DNA of 64,000 nt from Rhodospirillaceae bacterium bin65 (lineage in GTDB: Bacteria; Pseudomonadota; Alphaproteobacteria; Bin65). Where the stretch lies: the NCBI GenBank assembly GCA_002238725.1, contig MPMX01000020.1, positions 1 to 64,000 on the forward strand. The letters are read 5' to 3'. Below the pieces are notes generated by a model. The model had not been told where the DNA came from. It saw only the letters and a program-made list of their open reading frames with translations, and did no database searches. Each line of letters begins with the position of its first letter. Positions within the stretch are counted from its first letter, which is position 1. A program made the translations under genes and the position numbers. Of this stretch, positions 42,271 to 51,864 are shown piece by piece.

Positions 42271-43776
42271 ATGTTCCGCTCCGTCCGCAACGTCGCCCGG
42301 CTGATCGCCATCGCCGCCACGCTGGCGCGGCACGATGCGCTGTTCCCGCTGGAGCGGTTGCACATCGCGCCGTTCGCGCTGTGGATCGGCCGCCGATTCC
42401 GCAAGCGGCAGTTCGCGGGCCGGCCGGGCGAGAGGCTGGCGCTGGCGCTGCAGCGCCTGGGGCCGACCTTCATCAAGCTGGGCCAGATGCTGTCGACCCG
42501 GCCCGACCTGCTGGGCGAACAGGTGGCGGGCGATCTGGCGGCCTTGCAGGACCGGCTGCCGCCCTTCGACGGGACCGCAGCCCGGCGCACGATCGAGGAA
42601 GAACTGGGCCGGCCGGTCGGCGACCTGTTCCGGCAGTTCGACGACAAAGCCGCCGCCGCCGCGTCCATCGCCCAGGTTCATTTCGCCGTCACGGCCGAAG
42701 GGCGGGAGGTTGCCGTCAAGGTGCTGCGCCCTGAGATCGAGGCCGCCTTCGCGCGGGATCTGGACCTGTTCTACTGGATCGCCGGGCTGATCGACCGGCT
42801 GCGGCCCGACCTGCGCCGGCTCAGGCCGGTCGAGGTGGTGAAGACCTTCGCCGATTCGACCCGGGTGGAAATGGACCTGCGCATGGAGGCCGCCGCCGCC
42901 CGGGAGCTGGCGGAGAATTTCGACGACGACCCGACGTTCCGCACGCCGGACGTGGACTGGGAGCGCACCGGCCGCCGGGTGCTCACCCTGGAGCGGATCC
43001 AGGGCATTCCGGTCGACCAGCGCGAGCGGCTGATCGAGGCCGGCCACGATCCGACCGAAATTCTCGGCAACGCGGCCGCTGTGTTCTTCAACCAGGTGTT
43101 CCGCGACGGCTTCTTCCATGCCGACCAGCATCCCGGCAACGCCTTCGTGGATGCCGACGGCCGGATCGTCGCCGTCGATTTCGGCATCATGGGCCGGCTC
43201 GACCGCGAGACCCGCTACTACCTCGCCGACATGCTGATGGGCTTCCTGAGCCGCGACTACAAGGCGGTCGCCGACGTCCATTTTCGCGCCGGCTATATTC
43301 CGCCGCACCAGTCGCGCGCGGCGTTTGCGCTGGCGCTGCGCGCGATCGCCGAGCCGATCTTCGACCGGCCCCTGCACGGCATCTCGATCGCCCGGCTGCT
43401 CGGCCTGCTGTTCCAGGTCACCGAACGCTTCGAGATGGAGACGCAGCCGCAGCTGCTTCTGCTGCAGAAGACGATGCTGGTGACCGAGGGCGTCGGCCGC
43501 ACGCTCAACCCGGACATCAACATGTGGACCCTCGCCCGGCCGCTGATCGAGGCCTGGATGCGCGAGCACCGCGGCCCCCAGGCCCGTGTTATGGAGCAGT
43601 TGCGCGCGCTGGCGGAGGCCGCCGAACGCCTGCCGGCCGCGATGCGCAATCTGGATCTTGCCCTGGAGCGCGCACACCGGCCGGCAGAACCGCCGCCGCC
43701 CGCGGCCGACCGGCTGTGGCCGATATGGGCGGCCGTCGCCGCGCTGGCCGCCGCCGTGTTGCTGCTGGCCCTCTGA
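42271..43776 (+). CDS. ubiB: Ubiquinone biosynthesis protein UbiB (atypical kinase/ATPase)
   Basis: A 501-residue ADCK/UbiB-family protein. The N-terminal KxGQ motif appears as TFIKLGQMLSTRPDL (67-81), the Ala-rich loop as AAAASIAQVHF, with VAVKVLRP (Lys), FFHADQHPGNAFV (catalytic) and VDFGIMG (metal). The C-terminus has a hydrophobic helix (WPIWAAVAALAAAVLLL), the usual membrane anchor. UbiB is needed for ubiquinone synthesis, likely extracting lipid intermediates from the membrane using ATP. Coupled to ubiE. Confidence 0.96.
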   Translation: MFRSVRNVARLIAIAATLARHDALFPLERLHIAPFALWIGRRFRKRQFAGRPGERLALALQRLGPTFIKLGQMLSTRPDLLGEQVAGDLAALQDRLPPFDGTAARRTIEEELGRPVGDLFRQFDDKAAAAASIAQVHFAVTAEGREVAVKVLRPEIEAAFARDLDLFYWIAGLIDRLRPDLRRLRPVEVVKTFADSTRVEMDLRMEAAAARELAENFDDDPTFRTPDVDWERTGRRVLTLERIQGIPVDQRERLIEAGHDPTEILGNAAAVFFNQVFRDGFFHADQHPGNAFVDADGRIVAVDFGIMGRLDRETRYYLADMLMGFLSRDYKAVADVHFRAGYIPPHQSRAAFALALRAIAEPIFDRPLHGISIARLLGLLFQVTERFEMETQPQLLLLQKTMLVTEGVGRTLNPDINMWTLARPLIEAWMREHRGPQARVMEQLRALAEAAERLPAAMRNLDLALERAHRPAEPPPPAADRLWPIWAAVAALAAAVLLLAL

Positions 43777-43951
43777 AGCGCCGCCCACCGCAGCCCGCGG
43801 CAAAAGGCTTGCTTCGCAATTTCGGTCTTGTAACCTTGCGCCCGCAAGAAACAGGGCACGTTATGGCGCCTACCGGCTGGACGGCCTGACCCGAAAGCAG
43901 CGCCGCGCATCGTCCTGAATGGCAAGAACAGACCCAGGGAGATGCAACGCC

Positions 43952-45973
43952 ATGGCCGGAACCACCGACCCGAGATGTGTGGCGCTTGTCGGACCGTATC
44001 TGAGCGGGAAGACAAGCCTGATGGAAGCCATGCTGGCGGCGGCCGGCAAAATCCAGCGCAAGGGCAGCGTGCCGGCGGGCAATACGGTCGGCGACGCCTC
44101 GCCCGAATCCCGTGACCGGGAAATGAGCACTGAGCTCAATGTTGCGAATTTCGACTATCTCGGCGACCACTGGACGGTGCTGGACTGTCCCGGTTCGGTG
44201 GAATTCCAGCAGGATACGCGCCACGCGCTGATGGTCGCCGACATTGCCGTCGTGGTGTGCGAACCGTCGGTCGACAAGGCGATGATGACCGCGCCGGTCC
44301 TGAAATTCCTGGACGATCACGACGTCCCGCACTGCCTGTTCCTCAACAAGATCGACCATCTGGCGGGTACGAGCGTTCCTGAAATGATGGAAGCGCTGCA
44401 AAGCGCCTCGGACAAGCCGCTGGTGCTTCGCCACGTTCCGATTTTGGATGGCGAGGCGATCACCGGCTATGTCGATCTGGCGAGCGAGCGCGCCTACGAA
44501 TACCAGCCGGGCAAGGCCTCGAAGCTGATCCAGATTCCGTCGGACACGGCGGACGAGGGCGCGCTGGCCCGGCAGGAAATGCTCGAGTCCCTGGCCGACT
44601 TCGACGACGGCCTGCTGGAGCAATTGCTGGAAGACGCCGTGCCGCCCAAGGAAGAGGTCTACGGCTATCTCACCGCCACGCTGCAGGCGGACAGCCTCGT
44701 GCCCGTGTTCATCGGCTCGGCCCAGAACGATGCCGGAATCCGGCGGTTGCTGAAAATGCTGCGTCACGAAACGCCCGGCGTCGATGCGGTCCGGGACCGG
44801 CTGGAACTGGGCGAGTGGAACGGCAACGGCGCAACCGTCTTCAAGACGCTCTACATGCCGCACACGGGCAAGCTCTCCATCGCCCGCGTCCTCGGCGGCG
44901 AAATCAAGGACGGCATGGTCCTGAGCGGCACCCGGGTCGGCGGCATGAACCGGCTGAACGGCTACGATCAGGAAAAGGTCGCGAAGGCCGGCAAGGGCGA
45001 TGTCGTGGCCCTGGGCCGGATGGAGCCGGTGAAGACCGGGGCGACGCCGATCGAGGGCGGCGATGCGCTGGACACTCTGTGGCCCGCGCCGGCAATGCCG
45101 CTGTTCGCGCTCGCCGTCGAGGCGGAAAAGCGCGAGGACGAGGTCAAGCTGACCGGCGCCATGGGCCGGATGGCCGAGGAAGACACCTCGCTCATCCTCG
45201 AACACAACCAGGACACCCGCGAGCTGGTGCTGGCCGGCCAGGGCGAGATCCATCTCAAGGTCGCGATCGACCGGCTCAAGAGCAAATACAATCTGACGGT
45301 GGCGAGCCGGCGGCCGAAGGTCGCCTACAAGGAGACGATCAAGCAGTCGGTGTCCCAGCACGCACGGCACAAGAAACAGTCGGGCGGGCACGGCCAGTTC
45401 GGCGACGTGCATGTCGATATCAAGCCGCTGCCGCGCGGCGCCGGCTTCGAGTTCCAGAACACGATCGTCGGCGGCCGGGTGCCGCGCCAGTACATTCCGG
45501 CGGTCGAAGCCGGGGTGAAGGAGTATTTGTCGTCCGGGCCGCTCGGCTTTCCGGTGGTCGACGTTTCGGTGACGCTGACCGACGGCCAGTATCATTCGGT
45601 CGATAGCTCCGACCAGGCCTTCAAGACCGCCGGATCGCTCGCCATGCGCGAAGGCATGCCGAAGGCGCGGCCGGTGCTTCTGGAGCCGATCTACGATGTG
45701 AAGATCTCGGCGCCGTCGCACTTCACATCGAACATCCAGGGCCTGATCAGCGGCCGGCGCGGCCAGATCCTGGGCTTCGATTCGAAGGCGGGCTGGAACA
45801 ACTGGGACGAGATCAGCGCCAAGCTGCCCCAGGCCGAATTGCAGGACCTGATTATCGAGCTGCGCTCGCTCACCCAGGGCGTCGGCACGTTCGAATACGC
45901 CTTCGACCATCTCCAGGAGCTGACCGGCCGGATGGCCGACCAGGTCGTCGAGACCTACAACGGCTCGGAATAA
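43952..45973 (+). CDS. Elongation factor G-like protein (divergent EF-G paralogue)
   Basis: A 673-residue protein with the five-domain EF-G layout. The P-loop is GPYLSGKTS (14-22), G4 is NKID (132-135), and domain III/IV/V sequences are well conserved (HARHKKQSGGHGQFGDVHV, AMREGMPKARPVLLEPI, ISGRRGQILGF). The G3 motif reads DCPGSVEF (78-85), where canonical factors have D-T/C-P-G-H; Ser82 replaces the GTPase-activating His. So GTP hydrolysis on the ribosome may be weak or absent. Start ATG 43952 follows AGGGAG; an ATG at 43919 is in frame but lacks a site. It belongs to the EF-G-like group often misannotated as fusA. Role unknown. Confidence 0.88.
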   Translation: MAGTTDPRCVALVGPYLSGKTSLMEAMLAAAGKIQRKGSVPAGNTVGDASPESRDREMSTELNVANFDYLGDHWTVLDCPGSVEFQQDTRHALMVADIAVVVCEPSVDKAMMTAPVLKFLDDHDVPHCLFLNKIDHLAGTSVPEMMEALQSASDKPLVLRHVPILDGEAITGYVDLASERAYEYQPGKASKLIQIPSDTADEGALARQEMLESLADFDDGLLEQLLEDAVPPKEEVYGYLTATLQADSLVPVFIGSAQNDAGIRRLLKMLRHETPGVDAVRDRLELGEWNGNGATVFKTLYMPHTGKLSIARVLGGEIKDGMVLSGTRVGGMNRLNGYDQEKVAKAGKGDVVALGRMEPVKTGATPIEGGDALDTLWPAPAMPLFALAVEAEKREDEVKLTGAMGRMAEEDTSLILEHNQDTRELVLAGQGEIHLKVAIDRLKSKYNLTVASRRPKVAYKETIKQSVSQHARHKKQSGGHGQFGDVHVDIKPLPRGAGFEFQNTIVGGRVPRQYIPAVEAGVKEYLSSGPLGFPVVDVSVTLTDGQYHSVDSSDQAFKTAGSLAMREGMPKARPVLLEPIYDVKISAPSHFTSNIQGLISGRRGQILGFDSKAGWNNWDEISAKLPQAELQDLIIELRSLTQGVGTFEYAFDHLQELTGRMADQVVETYNGSE

Positions 45974-46000
45974 AGGGGTACCGCGCAGCCACAGGCCGAC

Positions 46001-47062
46001 ATGGCCGACCTCACGCTGACCCGGATACGGAAAACCTTCGACGCGACGGTTGCGGTCGACTCCATTTCGCTGGACGCACCGCAAGGCTGCTTCCTCGCCC
46101 TGTTGGGCCCGTCCGGTTGCGGCAAGACGACGATCTTGCGTCTGATCGCCGGGTTTGAGACCGCGACGGCAGGCCGGATCGTCCACGGGGATACGATCTG
46201 GTCGGACGCCGACGCCGCTATCCATCTCCCGGCCGAAAGACGCCGCGTCGGCGTGGTGTTCCAGTCCTACGCCCTGTGGCCGCACCTGACCGTGGCCGGC
46301 AATGTCGGTTATCCGTTGCGGGTCGCGAAAATGAACCGCCCGGATCGCGATGCGGCCGTCAAGCAGGCGCTGGAGACGGTCGGCCTTACCGGCTTCGGCG
46401 AACGCCAGCCGGCCGAACTCTCGGGCGGTCAGCGCCAGCGGGTCGCGCTCGCCCGTTGTCTGGTCATGGAGCCCGAGATCGTCGTTCTGGACGAACCGCT
46501 GGCCAATCTCGATGCCCATCTGCGCGTTGCAATGATGGACGTGTTCGGCGCCTTCCATCGCGAAACCGGCGCGACCATGATCTACGTCACCCACGACCAG
46601 GCCGAGGCGATGGCGCTGGCCGACCGCATCGCCGTCATGTTCGACGGCCGGTTCGCGCAGATAGACAGCCCGGAGAGGATTTACAGCCGGCCGGCGGACG
46701 AAACGGTCGCCCGGTTCATCGGCGAAGGCGCGGTGCTGGAGGTTCCGGTGTTGCGCCGGAACGGCAACGCCGCCGTCGCCGATCTGTTCGGGCAGGAAAT
46801 CCCGCTTCCGGTGTCGGGCACAGGGGCGGGCGACGTCGCGACGGTGTGCGTCCGGCCCGACCGTTGCCGGATCGCCCCGGACGGCGCCATCGAAGCGCGG
46901 GTCCTGCGGACCACCTACCGCGGCAGTCACTGGCTGGTCGATCTGGCGCCCGTTGCCGCGGCCGGGGCGGTTCTGCACCTCGCTTGCGGCGACCGGCCGC
47001 CCGGCGCCGGCGATACGGTCCGGGTCGCCGTCGAATCGGTCACGCCGGTCGGCGCTGCCTGA
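46001..47062 (+). CDS. ABC transporter ATP-binding protein, iron(III)/thiamine type (FbpC-like)
   Basis: A 353-residue ATPase: Walker A LGPSGCGKTTILRL, Q-loop VFQSYALWPHLT, signature LSGGQRQRVALARCL, Walker B VVLDEPLANLDA, H-loop YVTHDQAEAMALADR, then a TOBE-like C-terminal domain (VCVRPDRCRIAP). This arrangement is typical of ATPases for iron(III), sulfate, spermidine or 2-aminoethylphosphonate import. The permease and binding-protein genes lie just downstream on the opposite strand, ending 22 bp from this gene, so the three likely form one transporter. Confidence 0.9.
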   Translation: MADLTLTRIRKTFDATVAVDSISLDAPQGCFLALLGPSGCGKTTILRLIAGFETATAGRIVHGDTIWSDADAAIHLPAERRRVGVVFQSYALWPHLTVAGNVGYPLRVAKMNRPDRDAAVKQALETVGLTGFGERQPAELSGGQRQRVALARCLVMEPEIVVLDEPLANLDAHLRVAMMDVFGAFHRETGATMIYVTHDQAEAMALADRIAVMFDGRFAQIDSPERIYSRPADETVARFIGEGAVLEVPVLRRNGNAAVADLFGQEIPLPVSGTGAGDVATVCVRPDRCRIAPDGAIEARVLRTTYRGSHWLVDLAPVAAAGAVLHLACGDRPPGAGDTVRVAVESVTPVGAA

Positions 47063-47084
47063 CGGCCCGGGCGGTCAGGCGCGC

Positions 47085-48788
47085 TCAGTCCCGCCAGGGC
47101 AGCACGCCGGCCGGCAATCTGCGCCCGGCGAAATGCGCTGCGAACATCAGCGCGACGATGACGACGATCGCTATGACGGCAATCGCCGCCGCCTGGATGT
47201 GGTTGCCGCTCTCGTCCAGATTGTAGAGCACGACGCCCAGCGTTTCCGACCCGCTGGACCAGAGCAAGGCCGAGACGGTCAGTTCGTTGAAGGCGGTCAG
47301 GAACACCAGGATGCCGCCGGCCGCCGTGAGCGGCAGGGTCAGCGGCCCGATCACCGTGCGCAGGCGAAAGCCGAAACCGGCGCCGGTCATGCGCGCCGCC
47401 TCGTCCATGCCGCGGTCCATCTGGGTCAGGCCGGCGATCGCCGGGCGCACCGCCAGGGTCGCGAACCGGCCGAGATAGGCGACCAGGATGATCCACAGGG
47501 TGCCGTACAGGCTGTATTCGATAACCGGCACCGGCTTCAGAAACACCAGGATCGCGGCAATCGCCAGCACGATGCCGGGCATGGCGTAGGGGATGTCGAT
47601 GACGGTGCCGAGGGCGCCGGCCAGCCGGTGGCGCCGCCAGGCGATGAAATAGGCCAGCGGAACGCTGGCGAGCACGAGCAGGATCGTTGCCGTGGCCGCC
47701 AGAAAGCCGCTGTTCTGGAAGGCCCGGACGGTCACCGCCTGGCGCCACAACACCTCGACATAGGCGTCGACGGTCATGCTGTCCCAGGTCAGCGGCACGC
47801 CGAAGGCCGGCACCAGCGTGATCGCGATCAGGGCCATGACCGGCATGACGAGTATCAGCAGGATGACGAGCCAGCATCCGGCTTCGGCCGGCGCGCGCCA
47901 GGTCCCCAGGGCGAAGGCGAGCGGCCGGCTCGGCACGCCAATGGTCCGGAAGTCGCCGCGCCGCATCAGCCAGGACTGGACCGCAACGCCGATGGCGGCG
48001 ATCGCGCTGACGAGAATGGCGAGCACGGCCACTTCGGAAATGATCGAAGGCCCGAAGCCGGACAGGCGGGAAAAGATCAGGACCGGCAGGGTCTGGTATC
48101 CGGCCGGCTGGCCGAGGAACAGCGGAATGCCGAAATTGCCGATGCTCGAGACGAAGGCGAGCGCCACGCCCACGGTGAGCGTCGGCGTCATCAGCGGCAG
48201 GATGATGGTTCGGAAAACGGTCTGCGTCCCGGCACCCGCCATGCGCGCCGCTTCCACCGCCTCGCGCGGCAGGCTGCGCAGCCCGGCCCGCACCGTCAGG
48301 AAGACCAGCGGCGCGTGCTGGATGCCCAGCAGCAGCATGATGCCTTCACGGGAATAGAGCGGGTGTTTCGAGCCCGGCGCCGGGGCGAGATCGAGCATGG
48401 TGAGCAGGGTGCTGGATGTGCCGAACACCTGGATCCAGCTGAGCGCCGTAACCTGCGGCGGGATCATCAGCGGGATCATGAAGCAGAAGGTGAGGACCAG
48501 CTTGCCGCGCAGGTCCGTCAGCGCAACCAGCAGCGCAAACAGGGTGCCGAGGAGGAGGGACAGGGCCGCGCCGCCCAGCGCGGTCTCGAGGGACCGCCAG
48601 GTCGCGCGCCAGGTGGTCCGGTCCGAGAGCACCTCGACCAGCGGGCTGTCGTGGCCGGCAAGGAACGGTCCGGCGCCCTCCCAGAGCAGCCGGACGATCG
48701 GCAGGACGGCGATGATCCCGACGAAGACGACCAGGGCGGCGAGCCAATAGGGTTCGCCGCCCGCCGCCCGCAGCGCCGGGAGTCTCAA
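47085..48788 (-). CDS. ABC transporter permease, iron(III) type (FbpB-like, two-halves)
   Basis: A 567-residue permease with twelve predicted helices in two homologous halves. Each half has an EAA loop for ATPase docking: EAARMAGAGTQTVFRTIILP and EAARMTGAGFGFRLRTVIGP. This fused double permease is characteristic of Fe3+ importers such as FbpB/SfuB. It follows the binding-protein gene by 6 bp. Iron is the most probable substrate; 2-aminoethylphosphonate or thiamine systems look similar. Confidence 0.91.
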   Translation of the reverse strand: MRLPALRAAGGEPYWLAALVVFVGIIAVLPIVRLLWEGAGPFLAGHDSPLVEVLSDRTTWRATWRSLETALGGAALSLLLGTLFALLVALTDLRGKLVLTFCFMIPLMIPPQVTALSWIQVFGTSSTLLTMLDLAPAPGSKHPLYSREGIMLLLGIQHAPLVFLTVRAGLRSLPREAVEAARMAGAGTQTVFRTIILPLMTPTLTVGVALAFVSSIGNFGIPLFLGQPAGYQTLPVLIFSRLSGFGPSIISEVAVLAILVSAIAAIGVAVQSWLMRRGDFRTIGVPSRPLAFALGTWRAPAEAGCWLVILLILVMPVMALIAITLVPAFGVPLTWDSMTVDAYVEVLWRQAVTVRAFQNSGFLAATATILLVLASVPLAYFIAWRRHRLAGALGTVIDIPYAMPGIVLAIAAILVFLKPVPVIEYSLYGTLWIILVAYLGRFATLAVRPAIAGLTQMDRGMDEAARMTGAGFGFRLRTVIGPLTLPLTAAGGILVFLTAFNELTVSALLWSSGSETLGVVLYNLDESGNHIQAAAIAVIAIVVIVALMFAAHFAGRRLPAGVLPWRD

Positions 48789-48794
48789 ACCGGA

Positions 48795-49775
48795 TTACTT
48801 CGCGAAAAGGTCGGCGAACGCCTTCCGGCTGTTCTTGACGTCGGCCAGCGCCTTGGCCGGATCGAAGGTCATCAGCTTGATTTTCGCGCGCGCCGGAAAC
48901 CCTTTCGGCCCCGCCACTTCGGAGTGCGCCGGCAGGTAGCCCTGCCGCTGGGCGAACTGCTGGCCTTCCTTCGAGAGCAGGAAATCGACGAACGCCTTGG
49001 CGGCCGCCGGATTCTTCGCCGTCTTCATGATGGCGACCGGTTCAGTCACCATGCTGACGCCCTCCTTGGGGAAAACGAACTCGACCGGCGAACCCTTGGC
49101 CTTGGCGCGGATCGCCATAAAATCGACGATCATGCCGTACAGCATCTCGCCGCTGGCGACGCGCTTCAGCGTCCGGCCATTGCCGCCGGCCGCCGACGCC
49201 TGCTGCGCCGCCAGGCCCTTGTAGAAGTTCCAGCCCAGCGCGGGGCTGTTCTTGATCGCCTGCATGTGGATGGTCGCGGCGCCCGACGTGAGCGGGCTCG
49301 GCATGGCGATCTGGCCCTTGGCCGCCGGCTTCAGCAAGTCGGCCCAGGACGCCGGTTTCATCTTGCCGTTGGTGTTGTAGATGATGCCGGTCGTGATCAG
49401 CTTGGTGCTGAAATAGGTCCGGTCCTTGTCGTAGAGCGCGGGGTCGTAGCTTTCGACCTTCGCGCCCTTGTGGGCCAGCAGGCGGCCTTCCTGCTTGAGG
49501 CCCTCCATGGTCACCATGTCGGCGATCAGCAGCACGTCCGCCTTCAGGCTGCCGGCGGCGATCTCGGCGCGCACCTTGGCCATCATCTTGGTCGTGCCCT
49601 GGCGGATCCAGGTAACCTTGACCTGCGGATTCTTCTTCGCGAAGGCGTCGACGGTCTGCTGCGCGTCTTTCGCCGGCTGGCTGGTGTAGACGACCAGATC
49701 GCCGGACGCGGCCTGCGCTGCACACGGGAATGCCAGTGCGACGGCCGCGGCAATCGCTGTAATGATGCGTTTCAT
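48795..49775 (-). CDS. Extracellular solute-binding protein, iron(III) type (FbpA-like)
   Basis: A 326-residue periplasmic protein with a signal peptide (MKRIITAIAAAVALAFPCAAQA). Mature motifs LVVYTSQPAKDAQQTVDAFAKK, WIRQGTTKMMAKVRAEI and FVDFLLSKEGQQF match class II binding proteins of Fe3+ ABC systems. Tyrosine ligands of FbpA cannot be assigned confidently. ATG 49775 is preceded by GGGGGC inside a quasi-palindrome (see below). First gene of the binding protein-permease unit. Confidence 0.9.
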   Translation of the reverse strand: MKRIITAIAAAVALAFPCAAQAASGDLVVYTSQPAKDAQQTVDAFAKKNPQVKVTWIRQGTTKMMAKVRAEIAAGSLKADVLLIADMVTMEGLKQEGRLLAHKGAKVESYDPALYDKDRTYFSTKLITTGIIYNTNGKMKPASWADLLKPAAKGQIAMPSPLTSGAATIHMQAIKNSPALGWNFYKGLAAQQASAAGGNGRTLKRVASGEMLYGMIVDFMAIRAKAKGSPVEFVFPKEGVSMVTEPVAIMKTAKNPAAAKAFVDFLLSKEGQQFAQRQGYLPAHSEVAGPKGFPARAKIKLMTFDPAKALADVKNSRKAFADLFAK

Positions 49776-49778
49776 GAT

Positions 49779-49800
49779 TTGCCCCCAATCTAATTGGCAA
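49779..49800 (-). promoter_or_regulatory. Quasi-palindrome covering the ribosome site of the iron-type transporter
   Basis: A 22-bp dyad lies 3 bp before the start codon: outer arms TTGCC / GGCAA and inner arms CCAAT / ATTGG, interrupted by three extra C on one side. It overlaps the G-rich ribosome site, so a bound repressor or an RNA hairpin could block translation or transcription. No known iron-box consensus is matched. Confidence 0.35.
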
Positions 49801-49888
49801 TCTGCCCTTCGGAACGGATCAGGCAATCCTGCCGAAAGCCTGTTTCAGAGAAATGACAGGCAACCGAGCGTGCGGGCGTCGCTAACGC

Positions 49889-51817
49889 CTACGCCGTCAG
49901 ATCGATTTCCCCGATGTCCTGGCCGAGCGCCGTCAAGGCCGTGCGGACGATGTGGCGCGTGCTCAGGCCGGCGGCCTCGACCTGCTTCTCCGGCTTGTCC
50001 TGGTCGAAGAAGCGGTCGGCCTGCACCATCGGCCGGAATTTGAGGGTGCCGCGGTCGAGCAGGCCGTCATGGCTCATGAACTGGGCGACGAAGCTGCCGA
50101 AGCCGCCGACCGAGCCTTCCTCGACGGTGATCAGCACCTCGTGCTCCCGGGCGAGGCGGCGGATCAGGTCTTCGTCGAGCGGCTTGGCGAAGCGCGCGTC
50201 GGCGATGGTTGTGCTCCAGCCGCGCGCCGCCAGTTCGTCCGCCGCCGTCAGCGAATCCTGCAGGCGCTGGCCGTAGCACAGGATGGCAACCGAATTGCCT
50301 TCACGCACGATCCGGCCCTTGCCGATCTCAAGGGGCACGCCCTCTTCGGGCATGTCCAGGCCCACACCCTCGCCGCGCGGATAGCGGAAGCCGCACGGCC
50401 GGTCGTCGATGGCAACGGCGGTCGCCACCATGTGAACCAGTTCGGATTCGTCCGAACAGGCCATCAGCACGAAGCCGGGCAGGCAGCCGAGATAGGCGAT
50501 GTCGAACGAGCCGGCATGGGTCTGGCCGTCGGCGCCGACCTGGCCGGCCCGGTCCATGGCGAAGCGCACCGGCAGCTTCTGGATCGCCACGTCGTGGACG
50601 ATCTGGTCGTAGCCGCGCTGGAGGAAGGTCGAATAGATCGCGCAGAACGGCTTCATGCCGTCGGCGGCGAGGCCGCCGGCGAAGGTGACCGCATGTTGCT
50701 CGGCGATGCCGACGTCGAAGGTCCGCGCCGGAAACGCCTTGCCGAACAGGTCGAGGCCGGTCCCCGACGGCATGGCGGCGGTGATCGCCACGATCCTGTC
50801 GTCCTTCTGCGCCTCCTTGACCAGCGCATTGGCGAACACCTTGGTGTAGCTCGGCGCATTCGACGGCGCCTTGTAGAGCTCGCCGGTCACCACATCGAAC
50901 TTGCCGACGCCGTGGTAGCGGTCGGCGGAGGATTCGGCCGGCTCGTAGCCCTTGCCCTTCTTGGTGACGCAGTGGACCAGGATCGGGCCGCCCTGCGGAT
51001 CGTCCCGGACGTTTTTCAGAACCGGGATCAGATGGTCCAGATTGTGCCCGTCGATCGGGCCGACATAGTAGAGGCCCAGCTCCTCGAACAGGGTGCCGCC
51101 GGTCAGCAGGCCGCGGGCATATTCCTCCGCCCGCTGGGCCGCCCGCTCGATCTGGCGCGGAAACTTCTCGGCCAGCATCATGGTGAGCTGACGGACGGAC
51201 CGGAAGCTGCGCGAGGAAATCAGCCGGCTGAGATAGGCCGACAGCCCGCCGACCGGCGGCGCGATCGACATGTCGTTGTCGTTCAGGATGACGATCAGGC
51301 GCGAGCCCGTGACCGCCGCGTTGTTCATGGCCTCATACGCCATGCCCGCGCTCATGGCGCCGTCGCCGATCACGGCGATGACGTTGCGGCCCTCCTTCTT
51401 CTGCAGTTCGCCCGACACGGCGAAACCCAGGCCTGCGGAAATGGAGGTCGAGCTGTGCGCCGCGCCGAACGGGTCGTAGACGCTTTCCGTTCGTTTGGTG
51501 AAGCCGTAGAGGCCGCCGCCCTGGCGGATCGTGCGGATCCGGTCGCGCCGTTCGGTGAGGATCTTGTGGGGATAGCATTGATGGCCGACATCCCAGATCA
51601 GGATGTCGTCCGGCGTGTCGAACAGGTAGTGGATCGCCGTGGTCAGTTCGACGACGCCGAGGCCGGCGCCGAGATGGCCTCCGGTAACGGACACCGCGTC
51701 GACCGTCTCGGCCCGCAACTCATCGGCAAACTGGCGCAAATCCTTGACATCGAGCCCGCGCAGGTCGGCCGGCGATCTCACCGTGTCGAGCAACGGAGTC
51801 TTGCTGGTCTCGGACAT
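49889..51817 (-). CDS. dxs: 1-deoxy-D-xylulose-5-phosphate synthase
   Basis: Condenses pyruvate and glyceraldehyde 3-phosphate, first step of the MEP isoprenoid route, with thiamine diphosphate. The 642-residue protein has [30 protein letters not shown] (thiamine motif, GDG...NN), [26 protein letters not shown] (catalytic Glu) and [15 protein letters not shown]. Length is normal. It lies 47 bp after ispA on the same strand, so two steps of isoprenoid synthesis are co-transcribed. Confidence 0.97.
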   Translation of the reverse strand: MSETSKTPLLDTVRSPADLRGLDVKDLRQFADELRAETVDAVSVTGGHLGAGLGVVELTTAIHYLFDTPDDILIWDVGHQCYPHKILTERRDRIRTIRQGGGLYGFTKRTESVYDPFGAAHSSTSISAGLGFAVSGELQKKEGRNVIAVIGDGAMSAGMAYEAMNNAAVTGSRLIVILNDNDMSIAPPVGGLSAYLSRLISSRSFRSVRQLTMMLAEKFPRQIERAAQRAEEYARGLLTGGTLFEELGLYYVGPIDGHNLDHLIPVLKNVRDDPQGGPILVHCVTKKGKGYEPAESSADRYHGVGKFDVVTGELYKAPSNAPSYTKVFANALVKEAQKDDRIVAITAAMPSGTGLDLFGKAFPARTFDVGIAEQHAVTFAGGLAADGMKPFCAIYSTFLQRGYDQIVHDVAIQKLPVRFAMDRAGQVGADGQTHAGSFDIAYLGCLPGFVLMACSDESELVHMVATAVAIDDRPCGFRYPRGEGVGLDMPEEGVPLEIGKGRIVREGNSVAILCYGQRLQDSLTAADELAARGWSTTIADARFAKPLDEDLIRRLAREHEVLITVEEGSVGGFGSFVAQFMSHDGLLDRGTLKFRPMVQADRFFDQDKPEKQVEAAGLSTRHIVRTALTALGQDIGEIDLTA

Positions 51818-51864
51818 ATCGAATCTCGCCTCCAGCGCGGAAATTCCGGCTCAACCGTGCCGCA

